The notes beneath the pieces are model-generated. The model searched no databases. It saw only the letters and a list, made by a program, of their open reading frames with translations, and had not been told where the DNA came from. From Oleispira sp963851095 (GTDB taxonomy: Bacteria > Pseudomonadota > Gammaproteobacteria > Pseudomonadales > Oceanobacteraceae): a stretch of 64,000 bases of DNA. Of this stretch, positions 9,072 through 18,385 are shown piece by piece. The DNA lies in NCBI GenBank assembly GCA_963851095.1, contig CAWKOX010000031.1:20814-84813 (forward strand), written 5' to 3'. The stretch's first letter is position 1. Every line of letters starts with the position of its first letter. The translations under genes were made by a program, and so were the position numbers.

Positions 9072-9906
9072 GTTTGTGCTCCTGCTCTTTGCATTCGGTA
9101 GAGCCTTCAATATGGCCATCGGCACAATGTTTGTGGTCGTGGTGATGGGTATAGTGAGCCAGCTCTGGGGCGAGCTCGCCTATAGGGGCAAGAGGCGCAA
9201 ATTGGTGGCCATTCTGATTGCCGAAGAGTGAGTTGTACTCGTCACTGATACTGACTTGGTCGGGGTGACCTGAGCAGCACACATGACCATTCAAACAAAT
9301 CACGCGATCGGTTTGCGCCATCACTAGGTGTAGATCGTGTGACACTAATACGATGCCACAGCCTAATTCGTTACGCAGTTCGGGCAAGAGTTGATACAGC
9401 TCACGCTGACCTTGAATGTCGACCCCTTGTACGGGTTCGTCGAGCACTAATAGATGCGGTTCTATTAATAAGGCGCGGGCTAATAATACACGCTGCCATT
9501 CACCACCGGAAAGTCGCTGCACGGGCTGTTTGGCTAGTGCGGTAATGGATAGGCGTTCTAGCCATTCTTTTACGCGTTCTTTACGAGCTCCGGGGGCGAG
9601 CATAAGAAAGCCAGTGACCGATAACGGTAGACGATCGTCTATGCGTAATTTTTGCGGCATGTAGCCGACTCGCAAACCTTTGCGGCGGGTGATTTTACCG
9701 GAGTCTGCGGTATGTAAGCCTAGCAAGATGCGCAATAAGCTCGATTTACCACAACCGTTGGGGCCTATGATGGTGACAATTTCGTTTTCACAAATCGCCA
9801 TATCGATGTTCTGTAATACGTGGCGATCGCCCCAAGTTTGGTTGATGCCTTGGGCGCGAACGAGGGTTTCCGCTTCGGCTTTAACGACAACTAACTCAGG
9901 GTTCAT
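9064..9906 (-). CDS. znuC: Zinc ABC transporter ATPase ZnuC with His-rich tail
   Basis: The product is 280 residues. The start at 9906 overlaps the zur stop as ATGA. The ATPase has Walker A (GPNGCGKSS), a Q-loop (YMPQKL), the signature LSGGEWQRV and Walker B (LLVLDEPVQGVD), with the switch His in LVSHDLHLV. It hydrolyses ATP to drive zinc import through ZnuB. The last ~35 residues are rich in His and acidic residues (HYTHHHDHKHC, EHKHD). That tail is likely a cytosolic Zn-binding sensor or buffer. Confidence 0.95.
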   Translation of the reverse strand: MNPELVVVKAEAETLVRAQGINQTWGDRHVLQNIDMAICENEIVTIIGPNGCGKSSLLRILLGLHTADSGKITRRKGLRVGYMPQKLRIDDRLPLSVTGFLMLAPGARKERVKEWLERLSITALAKQPVQRLSGGEWQRVLLARALLIEPHLLVLDEPVQGVDIQGQRELYQLLPELRNELGCGIVLVSHDLHLVMAQTDRVICLNGHVCCSGHPDQVSISDEYNSLFGNQNGHQFAPLAPIGELAPELAHYTHHHDHKHCADGHIEGSTECKEQEHKHD

Positions 9907-10382
9907 GCGTTTTGGCCCGCACATTGCTGGCAAGTGCCAACGATTTCGGTGATTTGCGTTTCAGCTTCGAAGCCTTGAGTTTTTGCAGTATCTGATAGCG
10001 TGGTGAACAAAGACTGCACTTCCATCTCGTGAGCTTTACCGCACACCTTACAAATTAAGAAGCAGCTTTGATGTTCGTGCCCAGGGTGTGAGCAACCTAT
10101 AAATGCGTTAAGCGAAGCTAGGCGATGAACTAGGCCTAGGTCGAGCAAGAAATCGAGGGCGCGATACACCGTTGGAGGTGCAGAGTTAAAACCATCTGCG
10201 GCTAAGGCAGGCAGTAGATCGTAGGCCCCCATGGGCTTATGGCTCTGCCATACTAGTTCTAATACGCGCTTGCGGATGGGTGTTAAACGTACACCTTGCT
10301 CAATACAGAGCTTGGTCGCTTGTTGCAGTGCGGTATTGATACAACCTTGATGGTCGTGCGGGTGGTAAGCTGAAGCAGACAT
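9903..10382 (-). CDS. zur: Zinc uptake regulator Zur (Fur family)
   Basis: The 159-residue repressor has an N-terminal winged helix (GVRLTPIRKRVLELVWQ, SAPPTVYRALDFLLDLGLVH). The dimerisation/metal domain has His and Cys ligands (HPGHEHQSCFLICKVCGK, GTCQQCAG). The two CxxC pairs are the structural zinc site. With zinc bound it represses zinc uptake genes. It is the first gene of zur-znuC-znuB and is divergent from znuA. The candidate operator at 10455-10482 lies between them, so it probably autoregulates and controls both sides. Confidence 0.93.
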   Translation of the reverse strand: MSASAYHPHDHQGCINTALQQATKLCIEQGVRLTPIRKRVLELVWQSHKPMGAYDLLPALAADGFNSAPPTVYRALDFLLDLGLVHRLASLNAFIGCSHPGHEHQSCFLICKVCGKAHEMEVQSLFTTLSDTAKTQGFEAETQITEIVGTCQQCAGQNA

Positions 10383-10425
10383 AAAACAAGGTGCTCTAAT
10401 CAGTTAACTCGTTTATAAAAAATAA

Positions 10426-10451
10426 CAGATCGTAAAAATATCAGATCGTAA
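10426..10451. repeat. Direct repeat CAGATCGTAA (two copies) in the zur-znuA spacer
   Basis: Ten bases are repeated exactly at 10426-10435 and 10442-10451, a 16-bp period, just upstream of the Zur box. They could be part of the operator array or a second regulator's site; role unknown. Confidence 0.6.
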
Positions 10452-10454
10452 CAA

Positions 10455-10482
10455 AATTAAAGGTTATAATATTACAATTTGA
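10455..10482 (+). promoter_or_regulatory. Candidate Zur box overlapping the znuA -10
   Basis: The core GTTATAATATTAC (10463-10475) is a near-palindrome that differs from the core of the enterobacterial Zur consensus by one base. A/T-rich flanks ending in AATTT complete the dyad. The embedded TATAAT (10465-10470) is placed as a -10 for znuA, so bound Zur would block RNA polymerase. Confidence 0.7.
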
Positions 10483-10504
10483 CTCAATCTGCTTATTTAT
10501 ATTT

Positions 10505-11371
10505 ATGAAAAAACGTATTTCTACTCTGCTATCAACGACATTAGTACTGCCTGTCATGCTGGCTACAAGCCTATATTCTAGTGCTGTTAATGCACGAATC
10601 TTGGTATCGAATAAGCCTTTAGCGCTGATTGCTGCGACAACTTATCCTACAGAGCAAATCGATATCCTTGTTCCCGATGGTATGTCTCCGCACGACTACA
10701 GCTTGCGACCGTCCGATATTGGCAAGATTCGCCAAGCAGATAAGATTTTATGGGCTGGCGACCATATGGAGCCGTACTTGGCCAAGTTTGCGGCTGAATC
10801 TGCACGCTCTAAATCCAATTCAATCGAATGGCTGGATGCGACTCATCTTATGGAAGACATGGGTCTCTATGGTAGTGATCCACATGTTTGGCTTTCTCCT
10901 AAATTAGCCATAGAGATCAGCCAGCGCATCAGTGCTTGGAACCCTACAGATGTTGAGCAAGCGAAAAAAGATCATCAAGCTTTTGCTAAACAGCTAACCG
11001 CTTTGGTAGAAGAAAGTAAGACAATCCTTGCTCCACTAAAGCAGTCTGGCTTTTTTGTTTTTCACCAAGCCTATGACTATTGGTTTCAGGCCATTGATAT
11101 TAAGCAGCTGGGGGCCTTCACTCTGTCACCAGAGCGTAAGCCCGGTGCTCGCCACATTCAGAACATGCGCAGTCAGCTTAAAAATAAAGAAGTGGCGTGT
11201 GTGCTGTCTGAGCCACAATTCAGCCCTGCACTGATAGAAACCGTGGTTAATGGTTTAGCTATTAATCGTGGCGAGCTAGACCCTCTTGCTGGTAGCAGTA
11301 CGTTAAGTAAAAGTGCTTATATTGATTGGTTAAGCGCAATGACGGCGACGTTATCTGAGTGCCTAAAATAA
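10505..11371 (+). CDS. znuA: Zinc ABC transporter periplasmic binding protein ZnuA
   Basis: The 288-residue product has a signal peptide (residues 1-30, cleaved at VNA-RI). It belongs to the cluster A-I metal-binding family. Likely Zn ligands are His63 (MSPHDY), His127 (SDPHVW) and His187 (VFHQAYDYW), plus an acidic residue near the C-terminus. The His-rich flexible loop typical of many ZnuA proteins is short here (only H114 and a few acidic residues before DPHVW). Because znuC carries a His tail instead, zinc buffering may have moved there (inference). It is transcribed divergently from zur. Confidence 0.94.
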   Translation: MKKRISTLLSTTLVLPVMLATSLYSSAVNARILVSNKPLALIAATTYPTEQIDILVPDGMSPHDYSLRPSDIGKIRQADKILWAGDHMEPYLAKFAAESARSKSNSIEWLDATHLMEDMGLYGSDPHVWLSPKLAIEISQRISAWNPTDVEQAKKDHQAFAKQLTALVEESKTILAPLKQSGFFVFHQAYDYWFQAIDIKQLGAFTLSPERKPGARHIQNMRSQLKNKEVACVLSEPQFSPALIETVVNGLAINRGELDPLAGSSTLSKSAYIDWLSAMTATLSECLK

Positions 11372-11492
11372 AGAGATTATCGCCGTACCTTTGTATTGCG
11401 AATGGGTGAACACTGGATCAGTAATAAGCGGCTTGATGATTTGATTTTTCCCGCGCATAGTAGACAAAAGCACAATAAAGGAGTGTCTTTTA

Positions 11493-12857
11493 ATGTCTAC
11501 TGCAGAAGCGTTATTACATTCGTTACGACAGCAAACAAAAACGGGACATACGCATAGCGATGAACCTGACTCTCTACCCAGTCTCTATCTTCGTATACGC
11601 CAACAGTCATTAACACTCTGCCAAGAACTTGAGATTGAAGATTTCGAGTTACAAGCCGACGATTTTGTCAGCCCTATAAAATGGCACCTTGCTCATACCA
11701 GTTGGTTTTTCGAAACTTTTATTTTAAAAAACATTTCTGATTACCGTATTTTCCATCCTCAGTTCGAATATTTATTTAACTCTTATTACAATGCGGTAGG
11801 GAAACAATACCCTCGAAATAAACGCGGCATAATGTCACGCCCGACCGTGAGTGAAGTTAAATCTTATCGTCAGTATATTGATCAAAAAATATTAGCCTTA
11901 TTCGACAGTAACGATGAGCTACTTGATGAATACAAAGAGTTAATTATTTTAGGATTAAACCATGAACAGCAGCATCAAGAATTGATGCTTACCGATCTTA
12001 AATATAACTTATCGTTTAATCCGCTATACCCTATTTATGCCAAAGCAAAATTTCCTGAAGGTCACGAGCCTAATAGTGAACAAGCTGATTGTATTATGCC
12101 ATTGGAGTTTATTGAATTTGGCGGTGGCATTTATAATTTTGGTAAGAAAGGTAATGGATTCAGTTTTGATAATGAAACGCCCAGACATCAAGCATTGATT
12201 AATGATTTTCGTTTAGCTAATCGCTTAATTACGAATGCTGAATATTGTGAATTTATCGATAATGGCGGTTATCAAGATTCATCTCTTTGGTTAGCGGATG
12301 GTTGGAGCTGGGTACAAAATAATAATATTACGTCACCTCTTTATTGGCACTTAGAAAGTGATGATGGCCAACCGTCTCAACGTTATGAATTTCGGTTGAC
12401 GGGTTATGGACAACTGCACCCACAGCAACCGGTAACGCACGTCAGTTTTTATGAAGCAGATGCTTTTGCTCGCTGGGCGGGTAAGCGTTTGCCAACCGAG
12501 TATGAGTGGGAAGTCGCCAGTAAGAAGCGTGAAATTAAAGGAACCTTTGTTGAGTCTTTAAGTTTTCATCCCCTAATGATTAATCCCGTTAGCGAGCATC
12601 ATCCCAAGGATGGTATGAAACAATTATTTGGCGACTGCTGGCAGTGGACACAGAGTTCTTATGCGCCCTACCCACAATTCAAAACACCAGAAGGCGCCGT
12701 CGGCGAATACAACGCTAAATTTATGTGCAACCAAATGGTTTTACGGGGTGGATCCTGTGTTTCTCCCAAAGATCATTTACGCACAACGTATCGCAACTTT
12801 TTTTACCCGCAAGATCGCTGGCAATTTACCGGTATTCGTTTGGCCGAGGATGCTTAA
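11493..12857 (+). CDS. egtB: Ergothioneine biosynthesis protein EgtB (hercynine oxygenase)
   Basis: The 454-residue protein has an SD AAAGGAG about 10 bases upstream. It has an N-terminal DinB-like domain with the iron ligands (WHLAHTSWFFETF and LNHEQQHQELMLTDL, the HxxxHxE motif). The C-terminal FGE-sulfatase domain carries TNAEYCEFI, PVTHVSFYEADAFARWAGKR and VLRGGSCVSPKDHLRTTYRN. EgtB is a non-haem iron enzyme that joins a thiol (gamma-Glu-Cys or Cys) to hercynine using O2. It is followed by egtD (75-bp gap). EgtA and EgtC are not nearby, so the direct-cysteine or fungal-like version may be used. Confidence 0.94.
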   Translation: MSTAEALLHSLRQQTKTGHTHSDEPDSLPSLYLRIRQQSLTLCQELEIEDFELQADDFVSPIKWHLAHTSWFFETFILKNISDYRIFHPQFEYLFNSYYNAVGKQYPRNKRGIMSRPTVSEVKSYRQYIDQKILALFDSNDELLDEYKELIILGLNHEQQHQELMLTDLKYNLSFNPLYPIYAKAKFPEGHEPNSEQADCIMPLEFIEFGGGIYNFGKKGNGFSFDNETPRHQALINDFRLANRLITNAEYCEFIDNGGYQDSSLWLADGWSWVQNNNITSPLYWHLESDDGQPSQRYEFRLTGYGQLHPQQPVTHVSFYEADAFARWAGKRLPTEYEWEVASKKREIKGTFVESLSFHPLMINPVSEHHPKDGMKQLFGDCWQWTQSSYAPYPQFKTPEGAVGEYNAKFMCNQMVLRGGSCVSPKDHLRTTYRNFFYPQDRWQFTGIRLAEDA

Positions 12858-12932
12858 CATCAGAATGTATTGAAAAGACTGATAATTTAATTTTGGCCTA
12901 GATATATTACGTATAATAAAGGATTTATCGAT

Positions 12933-13955
12933 ATGAATGATATTCAGCAGAAGACATCGTTTGATTTATCAAACCGTAAAAGATTACGTTTTTATGACAA
13001 CCAACCTGCTGCTGAAGATATTTTATCTGAGGTTATTTCTGGTTTAAGCCAAAATCAGAAAGTACTTCCCGCTAAATTTTTTTATGACCATATCGGTTCT
13101 AGATTATTCGAAGCCATTACCCAACTTCCTGAGTATTATCCGACTCGCATCGAAATAAATTTATTAAGAAAGCATCATAAAGAGATTGCAGATTTATTAG
13201 ATAATGATGTTTGGTTATTAGAATATGGCAGTGGTGCAAGTTTAAAAATACGTTTGCTATTGCAAGCTATAAAGCCAAATTGCTACGTTCCTATGGATAT
13301 TTCAAAAGATTTTTTATTATCATCTTCAGAAAGCCTCATCGATGATTATCCTTGGCTGAATGTGTATGCGGCTTGCGTTGATTATTCTCAGCCGGTACGC
13401 CTACCTGCGGACATGGCAACCAGCGCGCAAAAACTGGGTTTCTTCCCTGGCTCTAGCATTGGCAACTTTGCCCCTCACGAAGCGCAAATATTTTTGCAAG
13501 GTGTGCGTAAAACCTTAGGCAAAGACGGCGCGATGTTAATTGGCGTTGATTTAATAAAAGATACGCAGGTATTAGAGGCTGCTTATAATGATTGCCAAGG
13601 CGTAACAGCGGCATTCAACTTGAATATTTTACATCACATTAATAGCGTACTAGGGACTCAATTAAACGCTGATCACTTTGAGCACCGAGCAATTTATAGC
13701 GAAGAAAAAAATCGTATTGAAATGCACCTAGTGAGCTTAATAGATCAGATCGTTAATATTTATGATGCGACTAAAACAGAAAGTCCGATTAAAAATATTA
13801 TTTTCAAAGCAGGAGAATCAATTCATACCGAAAACTCTTACAAGTATTCTAAACAAAGCTTTACTGATTTAGTTGAAGGGGCAGGATTTGAAGTTCGTGA
13901 GCATTGGTCAGACGGAAAAGGTTATTTTTCTCTATTTTATTTAAGTTGCTGTTAG
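12933..13955 (+). CDS. egtD: L-histidine N-alpha-methyltransferase EgtD
   Basis: The 340-residue SAM-dependent enzyme is of usual family length (about 320-340). The SD is TAAAGGAT. Motifs: N-terminal LPAKFFYDHIGSRLFEAIT; the SAM site LEYGSGASLKIRLLL; YVPMDISKDFL; FFPGSSIGNFAP; GVDLIKD. The C-terminus reads SDGKGYFSLFYLS. It trimethylates histidine to hercynine, the first step of ergothioneine synthesis, which EgtB then sulfurises. egtB-egtD form an operon not found at this place in Pseudomonas, so it is a local insertion between znuA and thrB. Confidence 0.94.
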   Translation: MNDIQQKTSFDLSNRKRLRFYDNQPAAEDILSEVISGLSQNQKVLPAKFFYDHIGSRLFEAITQLPEYYPTRIEINLLRKHHKEIADLLDNDVWLLEYGSGASLKIRLLLQAIKPNCYVPMDISKDFLLSSSESLIDDYPWLNVYAACVDYSQPVRLPADMATSAQKLGFFPGSSIGNFAPHEAQIFLQGVRKTLGKDGAMLIGVDLIKDTQVLEAAYNDCQGVTAAFNLNILHHINSVLGTQLNADHFEHRAIYSEEKNRIEMHLVSLIDQIVNIYDATKTESPIKNIIFKAGESIHTENSYKYSKQSFTDLVEGAGFEVREHWSDGKGYFSLFYLSCC

Positions 13956-13992
13956 CGGTTATTCTAATTATATAGTTGAAAAACAACCGCTA
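13953..13992. terminator. Possible weak convergent terminator between egtD and thrB
   Basis: TAGCGGTT (13953-13960) and AACCGCTA (13985-13992) form an 8-bp stem with a 24-base A/T-rich loop, starting at the egtD stop codon. The long loop and lack of a clear T-run make it a weak candidate. Confidence 0.35.
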
Positions 13993-13999
13993 TGAAAAC

Positions 14000-15016
14000 T
14001 TAATATTGTGTTTCTCTATGACGCATAAGTTTAAGGAAATATTCCATCGGATCTTTGATCGTCGTGACTAATGCCGCCATCGGGTCTTTAGCAATTGCTT
14101 CTGCTTGATGTTGCTGAGTCGTTAAACGGCTCAACCAAAAACGCAACGCCGCTGCACGTAAACACATCCCCCATGCTTGCTGCTCTAACTCGGTTAATTC
14201 GCGTACCGATTGATAGCCTGCCATTAATGCTGGCAAGTTACCTTCTATCCAAGTGCCATTATCGTTAGCGCACCAGTCATTCGCAACAATGGCCAAATCA
14301 AATAGCCAAGCATCTTGGCAAGCGTTATAAATATCTAAAATAGCGCCTAATGCATCGCCATCTTTTTCATTTCTAAGTTCAGCGATTTCAAATAACGCAT
14401 TATCGTGAAACAAATCACCATGAATTAAACCACGCGGTAAGCTATACCAAAGTTCAGTATTCGACTCTTGAAATTCAATTTCATCCACCAGCACCTGCTG
14501 CTGTTCTTCGGTCAATAACGGTTCGTTTAATGGCCTTGTAGTTGCGTTTACCTGAATCAGTGCGCGTCCAATTTCTGGCCACCACTGAAGGCCGCGATTA
14601 TTTTCTTCCAACTGCAAGCCGTCACCGGCTAAATGAAATTGCGCTAAAGCTGTTCCTATTTGCTGGCAATGGTCTGCGGTTATTTTTTCAGGGTGGGAGC
14701 CGGGTAAGCAAGGGCAAAGAATAGCAGGCTTGCTTTTTAGCTCATGTAAATACAGCCCAGCATCATCTGCAATAGGGCCAGGTACCGGAACACCTTGTTC
14801 TGCTAAGTGGCGGCCTATGTTAATAAAGCTCTCAACTTCTTCTGCATTGTGATGCTCAAAAATCGTTAATACGTATTTTTTGCCGCCAACTTCAACAAAG
14901 AAATTAGTATTTTCAACACCTGCACTGATGCCTTGATGATTTTCATAATCACCTAAAGAAAATTGACTTAGATAAGCAGCGACTTCTTTCGCTGAAAGAT
15001 CAGTATAAACAGACAT
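14000..15016 (-). CDS. thrB: Homoserine kinase ThrB (choline-kinase-like type)
   Basis: The product is 338 residues. The start at 15016 gives MSVYTDLSAKEVAAYL, matching the N-terminus of the Pseudomonas enzyme; the frame extends 16 codons further without better support. It has the aminoglycoside-phosphotransferase fold: glycine-rich GVENTNFFV, ATP Lys in KYVLTIFEHH, catalytic loop GLIHGDLFHDNALF, and Mg site GAILDIYNACQDAWLFDLA. It phosphorylates homoserine for threonine synthesis. It is followed upstream by the DUF2782 gene and polA in the order known from Pseudomonas. Confidence 0.92.
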   Translation of the reverse strand: MSVYTDLSAKEVAAYLSQFSLGDYENHQGISAGVENTNFFVEVGGKKYVLTIFEHHNAEEVESFINIGRHLAEQGVPVPGPIADDAGLYLHELKSKPAILCPCLPGSHPEKITADHCQQIGTALAQFHLAGDGLQLEENNRGLQWWPEIGRALIQVNATTRPLNEPLLTEEQQQVLVDEIEFQESNTELWYSLPRGLIHGDLFHDNALFEIAELRNEKDGDALGAILDIYNACQDAWLFDLAIVANDWCANDNGTWIEGNLPALMAGYQSVRELTELEQQAWGMCLRAAALRFWLSRLTTQQHQAEAIAKDPMAALVTTIKDPMEYFLKLMRHRETQY

Positions 15017-15107
15017 GGAATTAGACTTACATTTTATAAAAAGAGGGAGAGTGACCTTAGCCACTCATAAGCGAATCGTTTTCTTGGCTTTTTTGCCAAT
15101 CATATAA

Positions 15108-15395
15108 TTACCAGCGAAAAATAACCCAGCTTGGAACAGAAACATCGGGCGCATCTGACTGAATATATTGACCATCTTCGGCATTTTTAATGTCAGAAGG
15201 TTTCAAATAATAAGGCTTGCCATACTTAGGCACGACTTTAATTTCGACAATTTCACCACCGCGACGATACTCATAAAAAGTCTTATCACCGTCATTACGA
15301 ATAACAACTTCTTCACTGCCTGTCCCTGCTGCATAAGCAGGGCCGCTAATCAGTGCAAAAGCACATGCGAAAGTCACAAGTAGGGTACGCATCAT
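15108..15395 (-). CDS. DUF2782 family exported protein
   Basis: The small 95-residue protein has a signal peptide (MMRTLLVTFACAFALISG, cleaved at AYA-AG). The mature sequence EVVIRNDGDKTFYEYRRGGE, EIKVVPKYGKPYYL and VPSWVIFRW fits the DUF2782 family. It always lies between thrB and polA in pseudomonads and relatives; function unknown. Its start is divergent from polA over a 126-bp spacer. Confidence 0.85.
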   Translation of the reverse strand: MMRTLLVTFACAFALISGPAYAAGTGSEEVVIRNDGDKTFYEYRRGGEIVEIKVVPKYGKPYYLKPSDIKNAEDGQYIQSDAPDVSVPSWVIFRW

Positions 15396-15521
15396 GGTAA
15401 GCTATGCCTCATTCAAATATTAAACATCATCTCTATTACCATTGTACCCTTTTTACACCTCAGTGCACCGAGTAACGTATTTAGACCACAGAGTAAAAGA
15501 GAATCTGTTACGGATAATTTT

Positions 15522-18323
15522 ATGTCAGAATCTACAGTAAAGTCGGCATCAGCTCCGGCTATTTTAGTCGATGGATCGTCCTACTTATTCCGCGCATACC
15601 ACGCGATGCCGCCACTAACCAACTCAGTCGGCCACCCAACAGGGGCGATTCGTGGCGTGATCAACATGATGCGCAAGCTGCAAAAAGATTATCCAGAATC
15701 TCAAATTATCGTGATTTTTGATGCCAAGGGTAAAACCTTTCGCAACGACATGTACCCAGAGTACAAGGCCAACCGTCCATCGATGCCCGACGAATTGCGC
15801 GTTCAGATTCAGCCCATTCACGACATCATCAAGGCCATGGGCTTGCCATTGCTAGTAATTGACGGTGTAGAAGCTGATGACGTGATTGGCACCTTGGCGG
15901 CACAAGCCACTGAAGGTAAACGCGACGTCATCATCTCGACCGGCGATAAAGACATGGCGCAACTGGTTAACGAGCACGTTAGCTTGATTAATACCATGAC
16001 AGAGACCTTTATGGATGTGAATGGCGTAATCGAGAAATTTGGCGTGCGCCCCGATCAAATCATCGATTACCTCTCTTTAATGGGTGACAAGGTCGATAAC
16101 ATCCCCGGTGTTGAAAAATGTGGCCCTAAAACCGCCGTTAAATGGTTAGACGCCTATGAAACTCTGCAGGGCGTGATCGATAACGCCGATACGATGAAAG
16201 GAAAAATTGGTGAAAACCTGCGAGCGGCCATCGAGTTTTTACCGCTATCGTACGAACTGGCCACGATTAAGTGTGACGTAGCGCTAGAACACAACTTACC
16301 CGATATCGAAACGCAAGCGATTGATAAAGAAGCCCTTTTGGCATCGTTCAACGAATTCGAATTTAAATCTTGGGTCACCGAACTGGGTGGAAATCTCGAA
16401 GAAAAATCGGCCACCGCGACTAAAAACGGGGCTAAAGCTAAAGATGATGCAAGCGAAGCGGGTTCCTCTACAGCGTTACCAGTAGACGTGATCGAAACGG
16501 ATTATCAGATCATTTTTGATCAAGCTCAGCTTGATGAGTGGCTGGCTAAATTAGAAAAGGCCGAACTATTCGCCTTCGATACCGAGACAACGTCACTTAA
16601 TTACATGGAAGCCGAAATCGTTGGTTTCTCTTTCGCCATCGAAGCAGGCACCGCCGCTTATGTACCGCTGGCTCACATTGGCCCCGATACGCAATTAGAA
16701 GATGCTCCCACTCAACTGAATCGCGATGCTGTTTTAGCTCAGTTTAAGCCTATTTTAGAAAGTGCAGACCACAAGAAGGTCGGGCAGCACTTAAAGTATG
16801 ACGCTCACGTATTAGCGAATTACGGTATTGAACTAAAAGGCATACAGTTCGATACCATGCTGGAATCTTACATTCTTAACTCGGTCGCGACCCGTCATGA
16901 TATGGACAGCTTAGCGTCGTATTATTTAGGCACTAAAACCACCAAGTTTGAAGAGATCGCAGGTAAGGGCGCCAAACAAGTCACCTTCGACAATATCGAA
17001 ATTGCCATCGCAGGGCCGTACGCCGCCGAAGATGCTGACATCACCTTGCGTTTGCACCAAGTCCTTTGGGCGCAGTTGAATGAAAGTGACAAAGCCGATC
17101 TAAAGACGGTATTTGAAGAGATTGAATTACCGCTCGTGGAAGTATTAACCAAAATCGAAGCCAATGGTGCTTTGATCGACCCTGATATTTTGCACGAGCA
17201 AAGCGGCCAACTAACCGCGCGCTTAGCCGAATTAGAACAACAAGCCCACGATGTCGCAGGGCAGGTATTCAACCTAGGTTCGCCTAAGCAGCTCGCCGAG
17301 ATTTTGTTCGAAAAACTTGAATTACCCGTAGTGAAGAAAACCCCAAAGGGCGCACCATCAACAGCAGAAGAAGTATTAGTTCAGCTCGCCGAAGACTACG
17401 AACTGCCTAAGCTGATTTTAGAAAACCGCAGTTTGAGCAAGCTAAAATCGACCTATACCGACAAGCTACCCTTGATGATCTGCAAGCGCACCGGCCGTTT
17501 ACATACCTCGTATCACCAAGCAACCGCGGCAACGGGGCGCTTATCGTCGACTGATCCGAACTTACAAAACATTCCGGTTAAAAGCGAAGAGGGCCGTCGT
17601 ATTCGTAATGCCTTTGTCGCACCCGAAGGCTATACCATGGTCGCTGCGGATTATAGCCAGATTGAATTACGCATCATGGCGCATCTGTCTAAAGATAAAG
17701 GGTTATTAACCGCCTTTGCTAACGGTGTCGATGTGCATACTGCAACGGCAGCAGAAGTGTTTGGGGTGACCATTGATAACGTCGAACCCAATATGCGCCG
17801 CAGCGCCAAAGCGATTAACTTCGGCTTGATTTACGGTATGTCAGCCTTTGGCCTAGCCAAGCAACTAGGGGTTGGCCGAGGCCAAGCACAAGAATACGTT
17901 GATCTATATTTTGAACGCTACCCTGGGGTGAAATCCTACATGGATAATACTCGCGCAGACGCGGCGGATGCCGGTTACGTTGAAACCATCTTTGGTCGTC
18001 GTCTATACCTGCCAGACATCAAGGCTAGAAGTGCACAGCGTCGCCAACACGCCGAGCGTACCGCGATTAACGCACCGATGCAGGGCACAGCCGCCGACAT
18101 CATCAAAAAGGCCATGATTAAGGTCTCTGACTGGCTAGCAACACAAGAATTTGATGCTCAAATGATTATGCAAGTACACGATGAATTGGTATTAGAAGTG
18201 AAAACTGAGCAGCTAGAAGCCTTCTCGGCCAAGCTAAAAGACATCATGGAGAATGCCGTTAAGATCGATGTGCCGCTGATTGTGGATGTGGGCTTTGGTA
18301 AAAACTGGGGTGAAGCGCATTAA
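15522..18323 (+). CDS. polA: DNA polymerase I
   Basis: The 933-residue product is full length. The 5'-3' exonuclease domain (1-300) has DAKGKTFRNDMYPEYK and DGVEADDVIGTL. An active proofreading domain has exo I DTETT (Asp near 352), exo II KVGQHLKYDAHVL and exo III YAAEDADITLR. The polymerase has motif A VAADYSQIELRIMAHLS (about 708), motif B RRSAKAINFGLIYG and motif C MQVHDELVLEV (about 885). It fills gaps and removes RNA primers in replication and repair. A short linker near 300-325 is rich in Ala, Lys and Glu. It is followed by the sRNA locus and divergent engB, as in Pseudomonas. Confidence 0.98.
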   Translation: MSESTVKSASAPAILVDGSSYLFRAYHAMPPLTNSVGHPTGAIRGVINMMRKLQKDYPESQIIVIFDAKGKTFRNDMYPEYKANRPSMPDELRVQIQPIHDIIKAMGLPLLVIDGVEADDVIGTLAAQATEGKRDVIISTGDKDMAQLVNEHVSLINTMTETFMDVNGVIEKFGVRPDQIIDYLSLMGDKVDNIPGVEKCGPKTAVKWLDAYETLQGVIDNADTMKGKIGENLRAAIEFLPLSYELATIKCDVALEHNLPDIETQAIDKEALLASFNEFEFKSWVTELGGNLEEKSATATKNGAKAKDDASEAGSSTALPVDVIETDYQIIFDQAQLDEWLAKLEKAELFAFDTETTSLNYMEAEIVGFSFAIEAGTAAYVPLAHIGPDTQLEDAPTQLNRDAVLAQFKPILESADHKKVGQHLKYDAHVLANYGIELKGIQFDTMLESYILNSVATRHDMDSLASYYLGTKTTKFEEIAGKGAKQVTFDNIEIAIAGPYAAEDADITLRLHQVLWAQLNESDKADLKTVFEEIELPLVEVLTKIEANGALIDPDILHEQSGQLTARLAELEQQAHDVAGQVFNLGSPKQLAEILFEKLELPVVKKTPKGAPSTAEEVLVQLAEDYELPKLILENRSLSKLKSTYTDKLPLMICKRTGRLHTSYHQATAATGRLSSTDPNLQNIPVKSEEGRRIRNAFVAPEGYTMVAADYSQIELRIMAHLSKDKGLLTAFANGVDVHTATAAEVFGVTIDNVEPNMRRSAKAINFGLIYGMSAFGLAKQLGVGRGQAQEYVDLYFERYPGVKSYMDNTRADAADAGYVETIFGRRLYLPDIKARSAQRRQHAERTAINAPMQGTAADIIKKAMIKVSDWLATQEFDAQMIMQVHDELVLEVKTEQLEAFSAKLKDIMENAVKIDVPLIVDVGFGKNWGEAH

Positions 18324-18385
18324 TTTAGCTTAATTCGCCGCTAAGTGGAATTATCGAAAAAGGGGGCTATAGTTAATTTAGGTAG

